From positions 25,560,347 to 25,624,346 of the forward strand of contig OX344753.2 of assembly GCA_947034885.2 (NCBI GenBank): a stretch of 64,000 nucleotides of DNA, in the 5' to 3' direction. The translations under genes were made by a program, and so were the position numbers. The DNA comes from Thuidium tamariscinum. Taxonomy: Eukaryota > Streptophyta > Bryopsida > Hypnales > Thuidiaceae. How positions within the stretch are numbered: the stretch's first letter is position 1; every line of letters starts with the position of its first letter. Positions 12,009-25,300 of this stretch are shown piece after piece. The notes under the pieces are model-generated. The model saw nothing but the letters and a program-made list of their open reading frames with translations, ran no database searches and was not told where the DNA came from.

Positions 12009-15000
12009 ATGCAGCAGGGCGTGAGGGCCGTGGAGGCTTACAGGCGAACGCTCCTCATCGACGGCGTCACGAGCGACAATGACTCCGTTGCGCCCGTGTA
12101 TAAACTGGAGGAGATTTGCACGCTCATGCGAACATCGTCTCTGGATATCGTGCGGGAGCTTTTGGACCGGATTCTTAAGCGGCTGGATCACAAGAGTCCT
12201 ATTGTGAAGCAGAAGGTATTTGGTTGCACGAATCAGTCCACTGACTGAAAATAGTGGGTGGGTGTGGTGGCGGTGGGATTCATGTCGATTGCTTGATCGG
12301 AATTGGAATTTGTGCGTGCGGACTGCAGAGGTGGTTCTGTGAAGTTGTTCCCAATCGAAGCTTGAGGGTTTCGTGATGTTTTGAATTCGCAATTGCTTTG
12401 GGAGTGGCACATAAGTTTACAAGAGCAGTTATTTATTCGGCTATATCTTTCAGCATTCCATTAGTCATTCGATGCTGCCATTGATTTTGGTCAATTTGAC
12501 TATGGAGGATTCCATTTGGAATTTAGACGTATTGTGAAGCAGGAGGTATATGTTGCTCTCCAGCTCACTGAGATTGGGGATTGATGTTTTTAGGGAGGGA
12601 AACCAGTGTCTGCTTCTTGATCAGGGTTCGGAGAGTTGAAATTGGTGCTTTGGACTTCAGACTACGAGGTTGTTGGTAATCATCCTATGGATAGCAGGAG
12701 GGTTTGTTGATGCTTTTGGATTAAGCAGTGGTGTAGGTCGTTGTGTATTGCCGGGTGTGGCACAGAATTGAGCATGAGCACTTTTCTGTTTGGCTATTTT
12801 TCCTCTGCTTTCAAACAATGCTGCAGTTTGATGATCGGTATGGGCAATTTATGCGTGGAGCTTTCCGATTGGAATTTGGGTGTACGCAGTACTGAATGAT
12901 TGGACTGAACACCATAGACATCTACGCTGGGAAGTACGCAACTAGGTCGACCGTCCTGAATAGGCGCCTCGTGAGGTTTTCTCACATTTATTTGATTCTG
13001 TGCCTAATTGAACTGCAGCTTAGTACATTTTGCAATGATTTGCGCAGGCATTGAGGCTCATCAAATTTGCTTCTGGAAAAGCAGGCTTAGAGTTCCGCCG
13101 CGAAATTCAACGGCAGGCACCGGTTATTCGAAATTTATTACACCACAGGTTGGATATTGTTCTGTGCTTTGCGAGCTTGAAAGAGATGCATGCATCGGTC
13201 ATTGACCTCGCAGCTTAAGTTCAGAAGGGAGCAGTTTTATCTGATGGCGTCATAGGCGATTTGTCCGTTTTTTTTGCTACTAATTGTTCGCAAATATATC
13301 TAGAATTGTGTTAGTATGTGGAATGCAAACGGATGTTCTTGATTGATTTCCTTTATTGTAAAGTGCAGGGGACAACCTGATGCATTAAAAGGAGATGCAC
13401 TGAACAAGGCTGTCCGTGAAACCGCACAAGAGGCGCTCTCTGCTATATTTGCGTCCAGCGATAAAACATCTGCAGAAGAAGCGAGTAAGCGCATGGAGGG
13501 ATTTGGGAACACAAATTACGACTCATCTACTCGCGAGGTTAAGAAGTCGATGTTGGATGATGTGATGGGTTTTGGGAGTTCAACAATTCGACAAATGAGT
13601 GGGTTGACTAGTAGTGGGAGCAGCGGAAATTTTGGTAGCTCAAACTCTGGCAGCTACAGGTATTAACATCCTCGCACAGGCTGTTTCCATTCTAGGTTTA
13701 AAATCTCTATACCACTGAAAATGTGGCACAGATGCATCCTCGTTAATTACTTACTTCTCTTTACAATCATGTGAGCATTCACGTAGAGTCGATGCTGGAA
13801 CTCAGGTCTGATGTGCTTGCAAATACATTACAGGGGACCAAATTTAAGAAGATCCTTGACTGAAAGAGAAACTAAGTACAACCCTTCAGATAATCAAGCA
13901 TCGACATATTCTTTGAGTTCACATGAAACTTTCGAATCCCGGGGTAGCAAGACAGAATCCAGTGGAGGGGGATCTCCACGTCATGAAGGAAGGCCTATGA
14001 CTCAGGAAGATCGGCTGGTTGATGTAATTACCACTCCAGGGGGGGTGCGGCTGCAACCGAGTCGAGAAGCAGTTCAAAACTTTCTCACAGCAAGTGCTAA
14101 ATTGGATGGAGATAGACTTGGTCATGCGTTACAGAGCAAGTTACAAGCACACGCATGGCAGGTGAGCACTGAATGTTGTCTGTGGTTGGCTTTGTAATAA
14201 GCTATAGAGTTATTATTACTATGCCTGTCGGCTGAAATCGATTTCACTTTTCTTGTAAAAGCGGCTTCATTAGGACTACCATTGAATGTTAGTGAAGCTA
14301 CTTGATGGAGACTGACGGGTTCTCTGAACCAGGTACGATTGAAAGCCACGTGTATCGTGGAGGGTGTGCTGCGGCAAGTGGATAGCAGTGATGTGTTTCA
14401 GAGAGTGGCAAGGATATTTGAAGAGGACTGTGGTCCCATTGTTGAGAACGCACAATCTCCACAGGCTTCTTTGAAGGAGAAATCTAGGAAGGTTCGTTGC
14501 ACTATGAGTCCTCATGATTTTCTGCTAGTTACGAGACATCCATGCACGCTATATCTCTGTCGTCAGTCGTCTGAATTGTAAAAGATTTTGGTGTTCTTCA
14601 GGGTTGAAGTTCAAGTAGTTACTTTGGTGTATGTGCTGCATTGTGTTCTTGCAGGTTCTGGATCTGCTTGGACTTGGCAACTCAGAGGAGAACGAGCGCC
14701 AAACTGCATCAGGGCGCATTCCACCTCCTCCTGGGTCCGCATCAGCTGCAGCGCCTCCAAAACAGCCTGTGGTGTTACCTGATCTCATGGATGGTTGGGA
14801 TGCACCTGAAGGAACTGATAATGGACAGGTGATCTTGCTGGACTAAGTGTGTCCAAATTTACTGTATGATTAATTTGTTGTAGTGCTTGCGAATATGTTC
14901 ATGAATTCGTTTGGATTTAAAACATTATCTGGGTTGTTCTATTAGCATGTCTATTTAGATCACCTAATGGACGGCTTTTTAGATGCAGGGCAATGGGACG

Positions 15001-15903
15001 CTTTCTCAACATGAACCCGCAACTAATGCCTCTGGTGCATCTTCTGCGACCGATGACTTGCTAGGAGGTTTTAGTTGGAACGAAAACGCTGAACAAAAAA
15101 CTGAGATTAACAGGGAAACAGATATTTTCGCTGGGTTCTCAATGAATGTCGCAAGTGCCCCAAGTTCTGCCGATGATCTTTTCTCGGGGCTTCGGGTAGA
15201 TTCAGTTGAGACCGCTGTCTCAAATGGACCCGCTGATGATTCTGGTCTTTTCGAAGGACTTTCTTTAGGAGGCGAGGATTCCACTACACAGAAAGCTCAA
15301 CCTGCTGCAGATAGCTTGGTAGATTTGTTTGGCGGTCTCTCGACTGAAACTCCTATAAAAGCAAATGGTGCTTCGGTGGATCCATTTCAGGGTCTATCCC
15401 CTTCTGCTTCTGCTTCCAAACCTTCTCATGCGAACGGAACCAATACCAATCACTTTCAGTCACTGGGTGGCGGTAATATCTCAAGACAAGGTGTTGGAAA
15501 TGGACAGATTCATCCGAGCCAAGTTGGATCGTCGCTTGCTGGAGGAGCCCTGCCATCACAGACGATGTACATGAATCCGGCGTTATTGATGCAGATGGGT
15601 GGGGGTGCATTTCAACCTAACATGCTGCCTCAAGGATTTGGTCCTGGACCTGCTGGTTTTGCAGGGATGACACCTCTTCAGATGCAACAGCAGCTGGCAG
15701 CAAACCTTGCAAGCATGCAGGCACTTGGAATAGGGATGAACCTTCCTGCGGGACCACTTTCTCAAGGAAACGTAGTCCCTACAAGTAGTTTTGGGCCATC
15801 TTTTAGCGACGGGTTTGATTTCTCAAACCCTGCAGGTCCTAGATACTCAACAGAACCTAAAAAAGAAGATACCAAGGCTTTTGACTGGTTAAAGCTGAGT
15901 TGA
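12009..15903 (+). CDS. MTV1: ENTH-domain protein of the MTV1/tepsin family (AP-4 accessory protein)
   Basis: Seven exons (12009-12215, 13048-13148, 13369-13659, 13834-14161, 14333-14491, 14655-14828, 14989-15903), all GT-AG and in frame, give 724 aa (Arabidopsis MTV1 At3g16270 is about 690). Residues 1-~135 are the ENTH domain (DNDSVAPVYKLEEI, HKSPIVKQKALRLIKFAS). Residues ~265-375 resemble the second, VHS-like domain of tepsin (PSREAVQNFLTASAKLDGDR, VLDLLGLG). The last exon is a flexible Gly/Ser/Gln-rich tail with repeated acidic-phenylalanine motifs (DLLGGF, DIFAGF, DLFSGL, DLFGGL), including GLFEGLSL at 506-513, and ends DWLKLS. MTV1 works at the trans-Golgi network in clathrin/AP-4-linked vacuolar cargo sorting. 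The start is the ATG before QQGVRAVEAYRRT, the usual ENTH opening. Confidence 0.92.
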
Positions 15904-16597
15904 CTAGTAAGTCCGAATACTTACCGCAGCTTTTCTTTTTGTGCTTGGTAGAGAAGTTGATGTGATGGTGTGCGTTTCCAGTTCTACGACTACAGCCGTT
16001 GGGGAATTGGTGGAGCCATTGGTAGGCGTTACTGCCTTGTACTACAATCCTGTGTTCTGATTCTAGATAAGCTTAATGTTAAGGGTAGATATGTATTTGT
16101 AGAAGTGCAGGAGCATGCTCGTCCTTTCAATTCGACTTCATTCGAAGTTCAAGACCGACACCAGGATTGAGTTGTTACTTCTTGAAGTAAGAAATATAGC
16201 ACCATTGTCCGCTCACCCATTTGAGCATACATTCTCCACTTGGCTGTCTAAGAACGATGGGATTTGTGTGAATTATTGTCATGTTCTCTTCAAGTAATTA
16301 TGAGCTGAGCATCTATTTTATCTGATGGAATCCTTCTATTTCTCGTCTACTTTTGTTAAGTCTCTCCAGTAAGGTAATTCTATGCGAGGGTGAGAGGATG
16401 TCTTGGATTTTTTTGTACCTCTGGACTTATCACATTCCACTTTCCATTTTCTAGTGGTACTTAACCACACTCCACTTTCTGCAGAACCTTCCTGGAGTAC
16501 TATTTTATGCAGATATTTTTCTTCACTGACAGCATAAGCTTATGTACAGAACACCTTGAGAAACACCCTCCTCACCTTCTGTCGGTGTTGATGTACC

Positions 16598-16912
16598 GTA
16601 CGTGAAGGTCAGTTTCGGAAATAACTAGTGAAAATTTGGAACATACTCAAAATTGTAAAAATTGTAAAACTATTTTTTGAAAATCTGCAAAATTTCATTG
16701 TTGCCAATTTTGAATATCCAAAAACTATTCTTGAGAAAATTAAGAAAAAGTAACATATTTGTACATGAATAGAAAAAAATTAATCCAAAATTGGGAGTGT
16801 TGAAAAAGTAGGAAAAACAAAGTGATGGAATCCAAGGAAGAAAGCAAGTTGGTGAGTTGTCAAAATTCTAAAATTAATATTTTGGCAATAAGTTGCCGAA
16901 TTTGACTTGTGC
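16598..16912 (+). mobile_element. MITE-like element, copy 1 of a two-copy family
   Basis: It begins CGTACGTGAAGGTCAGTTTC and ends near TTGCCGAATTTGACTTGTGC. Read on the + strand it aligns along its length with the reverse complement of 46139-46421 (shared GGTCAGTTT, AAATAACT, TTCTTGAGAAAAT, ATGAATAG, AATCCAAAATT, then GGCA...TTGCCGAA). There is no coding capacity. Its own terminal inverted repeats are diverged. Confidence 0.6.
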
Positions 16913-18157
16913 ATACAATACTTAATGCTATTATTGGGGAAGAACTCTCTAGGATTTAGCATATTAACCCTAGAATGTACCAATGTTCACTTTCTAGACA
17001 ATGTACAAATTGAAATTCATATCTCTTTTTCATTATAGCTTGGACAAAAGTCATTCTAATTTTAAAGACACTTTATAAAGTTGTCCTATCCAAGGGTTGA
17101 ATTTAGTGTTTACTTACTAGAATACAAATTTTTCTAAAATTGCAAATATGGATTTTTTTTCAAGTGGTTGATTTGCATTGATCCTAGTTCAAATTTGGAA
17201 TTGCAAAAATGAAGTCATAGAATCAAAAAATTCAAAAATTTCAAAAAATTACCATATCAAGAGAACCTCATTTCAAATCCATTCCAACAAAATTTACTCA
17301 AAAAATTATAATATTTTGCTTGTAATTGAATTTTGAAGGAATTTTGAATTTTTTGTTTTAAAATTTGTAGAAAAACATTGGTGATAATATTGGTAAATCT
17401 AACCAAATAGATAGAATCTTAAACTCAAAATCTACAATTTTTATTTGCATCTCAATTCCAAAATATTTCTTCCAAATAGTATTTTATGATGATTTTTCCA
17501 AGATTGTCAATTTTGCAAATGAGTCTCTATATTTAGAAGATTAATATCAGTCATCTTTAACCCCTAATGCAAGTTGGAACCTAACATATGGAGACCATAC
17601 AAATAGAATGTGAAAATACAAGTGACATTTTTTGAGTGGCATAGTGTCATATAAGTCCAATTTCTTTTGGTACTCTGCATAAACAATTAGGAAGTGTGTT
17701 TTGAAATTTGCATAATTTTTTAGTATGTCAAGAATTGTGAAACATTGTATTCAACCTTGCAATGAAAGAACACAAATACAATAAAGTAACGCCCACATTG
17801 CGGTTCTTGCCTACATTAGAGGTTAATGACATTGTCTTTGTGGAACAAATGGCCTTCTAAGTGCACTAACATTTGTTCACAACTTCATATAAGGAAGTTG
17901 CCCAATTAGATGTGAATAGAATATACAAACTTTCAAGCTTTCAAAAGAATGTACCTTTGACAATGCATTTCATTGATTTGCAAATGTCCAAGTTCTTTTT
18001 GTGAAATTCTCAAACTTTGTATTCATGTTCTTGTACAAATATATTAGTTACTACCATTGTATCATGTTGATCACGGAGAAAGTTGCCCTTTAAAGGTTCA
18101 AGTACTATTTTGAATGATGAAAAATATTTTGTGGATATTACATTGTCTTGAAGTACT

Positions 18158-18362
18158 ATATTCATCATTCAAAATGTAGACTTCAGAGTCCTCTAGTATT
18201 AACACAACTAAAATGTACAATGCTGAAAATTGTCAAAGTATAGGGTTTGAAGTATTAGAAAAATTTATTCATCATTATAAACTTCATAGTCATCAATGAT
18301 TACCACAACCAAGTGCTAAAAATTGTCAAAGTGTAGGATTTTAAACTATTAGAAAATTTCCT
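18158..18362. repeat. Two-unit direct tandem repeat (~105 bp)
   Basis: ATTCATCATT near 18160 and 18266 begin two units. Both continue through an AACTTCA/GACTTCA motif, ACAAC, AAAATTGTCAAAGT and end ATTAGAAAA. Moderately diverged and non-coding. Confidence 0.6.
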
Positions 18363-18894
18363 AAACAAGAATATACAATAAGAGACTATCTAAATTGAAC
18401 TTGATTATTTTAATTAAAATTTTTAAGATTAAATTACTATAATTTTTAAGAATTACATATTTATAAAAATTAAAATATTTTTAATGTTTAACCTCTAAGC
18501 ACCCCAAGTGACCATTTTCTAGTTGTTGCCCCAACTTCATATAGTATTTTTGGATAGAAAAAAATAATTTTTCAATTTGTATATTATTTTAAAGATTGGT
18601 CTATCTTTCATTAATGATATTTAAAACTAAAATTGTTAGGGTCAAACAAGAAGTATAAAATAAATCATACAAAATGTTTAGAATTTGCTTAAGAAAGAAA
18701 CACCTAATACCGCACCTGTACTTTGCAGTGGATCCTAAACTCATCCAAAACTGTCCTTAGATTGTAGTGAATATGTTCTCCAAATGTTTGACTATAATTT
18801 GCTGACGCAATTAAAGGACACATACTAAAATGTGATTGGCCTACTACTAATTTTAGCAACGTTTAGATTTGAGGGCATCTATTGAACAATTTCA

Positions 18895-19060
18895 ATGGTC
18901 TAGGGAGCCAACACTTTGAAAAATTATATACAACATCGAGAATTTCTTTTATAATATTCATAATTTTCACTTGCTAATACTAAAAAAATATTATTTTTAG
19001 AAAAAATTGCCTCCAACTATGTTGAAATCCTTATTTGGACAGTTTTGGGTGTTTACATCG
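18895..19060 (+). repeat. Dispersed repeat, also present (inverted) at 62590-62780 and partly at 55440-55600
   Basis: Here GGTCTAGGGAGCCAACACTT ... ATTTGGACAGTTTTGGGTGT. The copy at 62590-62780 carries the reverse complement order (ACACCCAAAACTATCCAAAT ... GGCTCCCTAGACC). 55440-55600 shares the central part (GGTGCCTCCAATTATATTGA). Non-coding and probably a non-autonomous element. Confidence 0.6.
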
Positions 19061-20073
19061 TAGTGTTGAACATTTTCTATTTGGAAAAAGTATTAGTGTT
19101 GACTTCTCATTACTAAATTTTATGCATTTTGTACAAACCAATTGAAACCACAATTTAAACTAATAAAAAAAATATTATAATGCTAAAGATAGAAATGGTA
19201 TTTTGGTAAATTTTTGAAGTTGTACCTTCAAAGTTCATTTGGAGAGAATCTAAAAATAATTTTATAAATTTGATTGTACAAATAGTTTCTACATTTTGTC
19301 CTTTGCATTAGCTTCTTTGATGCAACTTTAAAAAAGTTGTAGAACTAATATTTTATAACACATTTGTATTTGATCCAAATCCCTTGGGCTTTTAGGGGTT
19401 GAAATATTATCAAATTTTAGAAAAATTGGAGATCATAGTGATAAATGTCATGGTGTAACTAATCTACACTTTAGACTCATGCAAAGAGAAATCCAATAGA
19501 AAAAGTCTAAAAGTGGTATACTTTAAGCTTTCAATATGCTACCTTCAAAATGTCACAAAAACTACAATGCTAACAATTTAACCTCTAAAGAACCAAGGCC
19601 ATTCTTTTGGTCAAAACCCTTTCAAAACTATCATTTCTAATACATCCATTCAAGAAAACAAAAGTACCTCTTTTAAAATCTAACCATAGAATCTCTTTTA
19701 ATTCACTTGTCTATGATCACGTGCTAAAAATTTCATTAAGTTTGATCACACATATAGGAAGATATTAGCATTCAAAGTTGAAAAAAAATAATTTTTTTTA
19801 AACACCAACCTACAATTTCAAATGACTTTGACCATCATTTGTGGAAATTTCTTTTGCACCATGAAATTTTTATTTTTAATTTTTGGGTTGAAAATCTATT
19901 AAAACAACTTTAAGAAAAAAACAAAAAAATACACTTGATTTTCTTTCTTTAAACAAGTATTAAGAAGAAGAAGTAGGTTTAGATTCTTTTTTAAACTAAA
20001 TTGTTAATTGCTTAAAGATGGGATTGAAATACAATAATTCCAAAGGTGGTATTGCTTTAGGAAGAAAACTCGT

Positions 20074-20324
20074 TAGGGGAGTTTCGAGGCCTCCGGAAGA
20101 CTACAAGTTCTAGCAATCTGAAAACATAGAAACTACCAAGGGAAAGTAGAATCATAGGAATCCTATGTGGTCAAGAGAGTGCCATGCCATTTATTTTATT
20201 TTTTTTGAATTTATTTTTGGACCTTTTTTTACATTACAGGACCCAATTTCATTTTATTTTGTATTTTTTAGTAATTGTTGTCCTGACAACTGTCAACAGT
20301 TTCGGAGGCCTCAAATCCCCCCTA
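20074..20324. mobile_element. MITE with GC-rich terminal inverted repeats flanked by TA
   Basis: The left end reads TA|GGGGAGTTTCGAGGCCTCCG. The right end, reversed, reads TA|GGGGGGATTTGAGGCCTCCG. The ~250-bp interior is AT-rich without an ORF. TA on both sides suggests a Tc1/mariner-type insertion. Confidence 0.65.
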
Positions 20325-22350
20325 ATGTAATCTTGTCAAAAACATTTGTGAAAAATTATAAAAAATTCATTTAGAAATAAATCCTAAAAGTTTTCTAAAA
20401 AGATATTGAGATTGTCTAGAAAAACAAGATTGCTCATAACTTTTACACCAATGGGTCAAATGGAATGAATCAAAAGCTTTACATGCAAACAAAAACGTAA
20501 TCAATAAGAAAAAAAATTGAATTCAATTTCAAGTTTTTGTGGATTTAGTTTTCAATTCGGTGAGTTGAAATTTGGGCTTATTGCAATATATGTTTTGCTT
20601 CTAGGCACTAATTGAAATGAAAAGTATACTTCCACAAAACTAGTAGGTTCTTCTATTTTTAAAAATAATTCTAGAATGATTCAATAAAAATTGAGGTCCT
20701 AGGAACCTACCTAGAAGCCATTTATCCTCCATGGGAACAATGGTCATTTAGGAGTTGAAAAAATGAAATAAAAAGTAAATGATTGGAGCTATAATTTCTT
20801 GTTTGAATTTTAAGACATTTGAAATCAAGAACTATATGAAAATTGAGGTTTGAACCTAAGACCATGCCTCTTGGGCAAATTCGTCTATCAACCTTGAAAG
20901 AATATGTTGGATACTATAGAAATCATTTGTTTTGATACCATGAGAATAATTTGCTTAACCCCTAAAGTTCCAAGGTCTCATTTTTAAGAAAATAGTCAAA
21001 ACAACCATTTCTTTGCAAAGTGCAAACAAAGATTTAATTTTAAAAAAAAATTACATGTCTAACTCTAAGATCTTTTATTGGAGTAGTATAAAAATGTGTA
21101 GAGGAAATTTCAAAAACTTTGACTACAAAAATTATAAGATGTTTGCATTTATAGTACAAAATAATAATAAATTTACACCTTGCTTGACTAAATTTTTTGG
21201 CTTTGAGTCATCTTAACTCTTAAAATTTTGGCATTAGTGATCTTGAATTTCTAATTTTTTATACTAAAGAATTGAGTTGAAATCTAGATTACAAGAATAA
21301 TTTTAAAAAGTTTAATTTTCATTCATTACAAACTTATTAAGTAGCAATAGATTCAAGATTGAAGGAAAAACAAAATAAAAAATATCTCTAAAATAAAATA
21401 GGAACACACGAATCTCATCTAGCAAGAGATATTAAATCTCTTTATTTAAATTGTGAATATGGAGATTAGAAATTAATCTCATGAGTTATTTTTTCAAGAA
21501 GATGCTCTAATTTCCCCAAAATTCAGATTGTCCATAACTTTTGCATAACAAAGTTGAATGGAACAACAAAAGCTTTCTATATAGATAAAATTACAATGTA
21601 TGGGATACAAATTTTAAAAATTAATTTTTCCTGTTGGTATATATAGGAATTTTGTCCACAAAACCTACATGGGGTTTTTGTGTCATAAATTTTGTTCCCA
21701 AGTCCTAATTGAAATAAAAACTATATTCCAAAAAATCTAATATATTCTTCTATCTATTAAATTTTTTTTAGAAAATTATGACAAATATTGAAACTAAATA
21801 GGAGCTTGTCCCAAATCCATTTTGTCTTCTAAAGAGACAATCAAACTTCAAGGGGTAAAAGAATGCAAAATCAATGATTAGAAGTCAATCATTATACAAG
21901 ACATTTGCTTTTCACACAAAATTTCTACGGATAAACATTTGCATTTCTATTTTAAATAGAAGCATTCTCTATTATCTATTGGTCCCTTTTAGACATCTAT
22001 ATTGTTGGAGAGGTAAAGCATAAGAATATTGTTATTAGCCAAGTGAATCTTGTTCAAAGATTCACCTAATATTTATTCCTAAATATACCTTAACCAAGAC
22101 GACCCTCCGAAAATAGAAACTCAACGATTCCTGAGAAAAGACATCGAAACGACGTCCCGAGAAGTTGTTGACCAGGTGCTTCCCCCCGCTTTGGCCATAC
22201 GAAGACTCTTACTAGTCACTTTACTAATCGAAGTCACTAATGAGATGCCTAGACTAATTTGGATGAACTATGTGGATCGTATAAGTTCAAGTAAAGAAAA
22301 GGGAAGCCGACGCCGATTGAAACGCTTGTTGGGATTCCACTTGGACGGCG

Positions 22351-25300
22351 ATGGCGATGGCGATGGCTATGGCGGACCTGCACCTTCACACATTCAGCTC
22401 GTGCGTGCCCTCGCAGCGCCTCGCTGCGTCGACTCCGGCGTCGAAAACCTCTCTCGCATTGCCCAGGTTTGTAGCTTTCAATTCGTTTGGTATCCTGGTC
22501 GTGGAATTCCGCCTACGGACGCGCGAATGGCGCTTCGTTATCCGCGCGCGTCCTTAGGAATTGATTGAGGTTTTCATGTTTCGTTCTACTTGGCAGTCGC
22601 TGAGCTTGTGGAATCGAGGATTTGTAGCTCTTCTTCGGAATGCGGCGTTAAATTTTGTTCCTCGTTAAGAACTTGGAGAGTTCCGTGAGTGGCGCTGACT
22701 ACTACAGTGAGGTGTTTGATTCGAATTTTTGTAGTATTGTAGAGGATTTCGGACGAATTTGAGGCCTCGTGGTGTTTGCTCCAACGAGATTTTGGATGTC
22801 ATTCCTTTTTCTATCATCTTAGGTTCTCCTAGAGGTGTGAGTCGAGACGCTCAGTTTGCGAATTTCTTTTTTCTTCAGAATTGGTCATGCTTTCTTCGAA
22901 TTGGAATAGCGATACAACGAGATAGCTTAATTTTTCAACTTTTCCTTATTTTCAAAATGAGCACGACAACAGAGCATAGTCATGAACACAATTTTCTCAA
23001 CTCTGTTGTATTAACTCGTAGGCCTTCCTAGATTATCTAGTGGAGCTCCAAAATAGTGTTTATTCTTCAGTGGAATGTTGGCTACAATAGTGGAGAGTTT
23101 AATCCAAACATTTGGATTTTCAAGGTCGCGTTTAGTCTAGGGGAATATATTTTATTTATTTTCCTAGTCAAACAACTTTGAAAGCGAATAAATGAACTGA
23201 CTATCCACTTCAAATCCCCATAATATTATTCAACGTATTACACTGTACGTAGGCGTACTATTTCAGCAAGGAGGTTTTTTAAGTAAAAGAACCTCATTCT
23301 TGCAGGACTGTGAGACTAAGTTGACAAGAGAGCAGAAAAATTATACGATGGTTTGGTACATCATAACTATTGACGAGACCCTTAATGATTTCCTAACAAA
23401 TTCCCGCCTGCCTGATGTTTGAACAACGATGTTTGAATAATGTTATGTATGTGTAATAAAACTTTGTATACCTCCAATGTTTGAATTGATTTAGAAATTG
23501 AATCTGTAGGATTATGCTAGTGTAGAGGGGCGAGGCGTACTCCATTGAATTATGAAATGCACTTGTTTCTAGGAGGTCCAGGGAAAACCACTTGATGGAA
23601 ACCAAAAGTGGCCTAAACGGATATCTTTAAGAGGTTGACTTAGCGTGCGCATATTGATTTCCATGTCTCTTTCTTATTGATTCCCAGGTCTAATATAGTT
23701 CCTCCTTTATATATTAATTGGTTGATTTTATTATCCTGTTTTGCGCAGGAAATGCGATGTGCAAAAACATGCATTTCCAACTCTTCTCTTGCGAAATCAG
23801 TGCCCTGGTTGGCTTAGTGCAAGAGGGAAGACTGTCACATGTGCTGCGTCTGTGAGCACCTCAGGTGTAACTACTGACGTTGAGAACTGGAACCAACAAG
23901 CTCGGGATGCTAGACTGCAGCACCTAGAGGAACAAGCGTTAGAAACCTTGAAGATTACAGTGGAAAGCTTTGAGAGGCCAGCGTTTCCGTGTGCTTTGAT
24001 CGCAGGAGATGTGGTATGCATCCCGATAAGAACTCAAATCTCTCTTCCTCTCTTCTTCTTTGGTTGCGGCAAGTTCTAGTTTTACTGTTGGTACAGTATG
24101 ACTTGATGAGTCGATATTTCTTCTCTTGGCAAGTTCGTAAGTGGAGTCAGCAAGGGCTTCCTTGTGTGAATGAAATAATTCTCCGTTGAGGATTGGCATA
24201 TTTAGTCATTACTGCACGAATGCTTTGGGAGGGATATCTGTTAGAAGAAGGCTTCGAGGATTTATTTGGTCAGTCTTCTTATTTTCCTTTTTCCGTGCGT
24301 CACATTGTCCTGTGGGCAGGTGATTTTGGATCTTCTAAATAGGATAGGAGCGCTGTCCAGTGAAAAAGTGAAAATTATCTTCATCGACACTTTCCATCTC
24401 TTCCCCGAAACGCATCAATTTCTCAGCGAGTTGGAGGTAACTATTTCAACCTTGACCTTGTAGGTCTGCTACATTACAAGCATCGGGGTTCTCTTAAACC
24501 TTTCATATTGCCTATCTCTTTAGTATGTTGTCTAGGTCTGGTTAGATATATAAACCTACATATGTTGTAAGCATATGATTCCATTTATTACATTCGAATC
24601 ATCTATTCTCACCTTGCTTTTACATGCTACTTTCGTGCAGCACGTGTTTGCAACAGAATGCATGCAGGATATGTGTCGGTGATGACTACAGTGCGCAGTA
24701 AGAGATTCGAGATCACGAAATGAAGTTCGTCGCACTGCAACAATTGTGTCCTGGCATTAAGTCAACCTCACCTATGGATGTGTTGTTTCTTGCAGAAGCG
24801 GTATGGATTCAAGGCATACAAGTTTCATGCCGCTGATGTAAATAGCAAGGAGGAGTATGACGCCAAGTTTGGATCTGATCTATTCATAACTGTAAGCTGA
24901 TTTGTCTTCTTGGCTGTTTGTCGATCATTGTCAAAGAACCGTTTCACTTCGTATCCAAAATAAAGGGATGCATGTAGTCGAGCCTCTTGGGTAGTTCATA
25001 GTCTTAACTTTCTGATGGGGATTACAGGATATAGAGGAGTATGACCGCATCTGTAAGGTCGAGCCATTCGGCCGTTCTTTGGAGACACTGGAGGTAACTC
25101 AAAGTTGGCAAACATTTTTGTCTTGTTGAAATACTGGTTGACTGTGCCTGGGAATAAGCTACTTGGTTAATTTTATGATAGAGTCTTGACTATTATCTGG
25201 TGCGCTACTCCAGGTAGATGCCATGATCAACGGGCGCAGACGTGATCATGGTGCAGAGAGGGCTCATCTTGAGGTATGTTAACTTTGTCAGTTCATTTTC

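Larger units (their letters stand above)
15904..22350. other. Repeat-rich AT-rich intergenic block
   Basis: The first ~400 bp are probably the MTV1 3' UTR. Beyond that no ORF looks like a protein. The block is built of diverged repeats: a MITE at 16598-16912, a tandem duplication at 18158-18362, dispersed repeats also found near 54.7 and 62.7 kb, a MITE at 20074-20324, and related segments at 20330-20760 and 21400-21860. The last ~250 bp before 22351 become GC-richer and should be the promoter/leader of the reductase gene. Confidence 0.6.
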
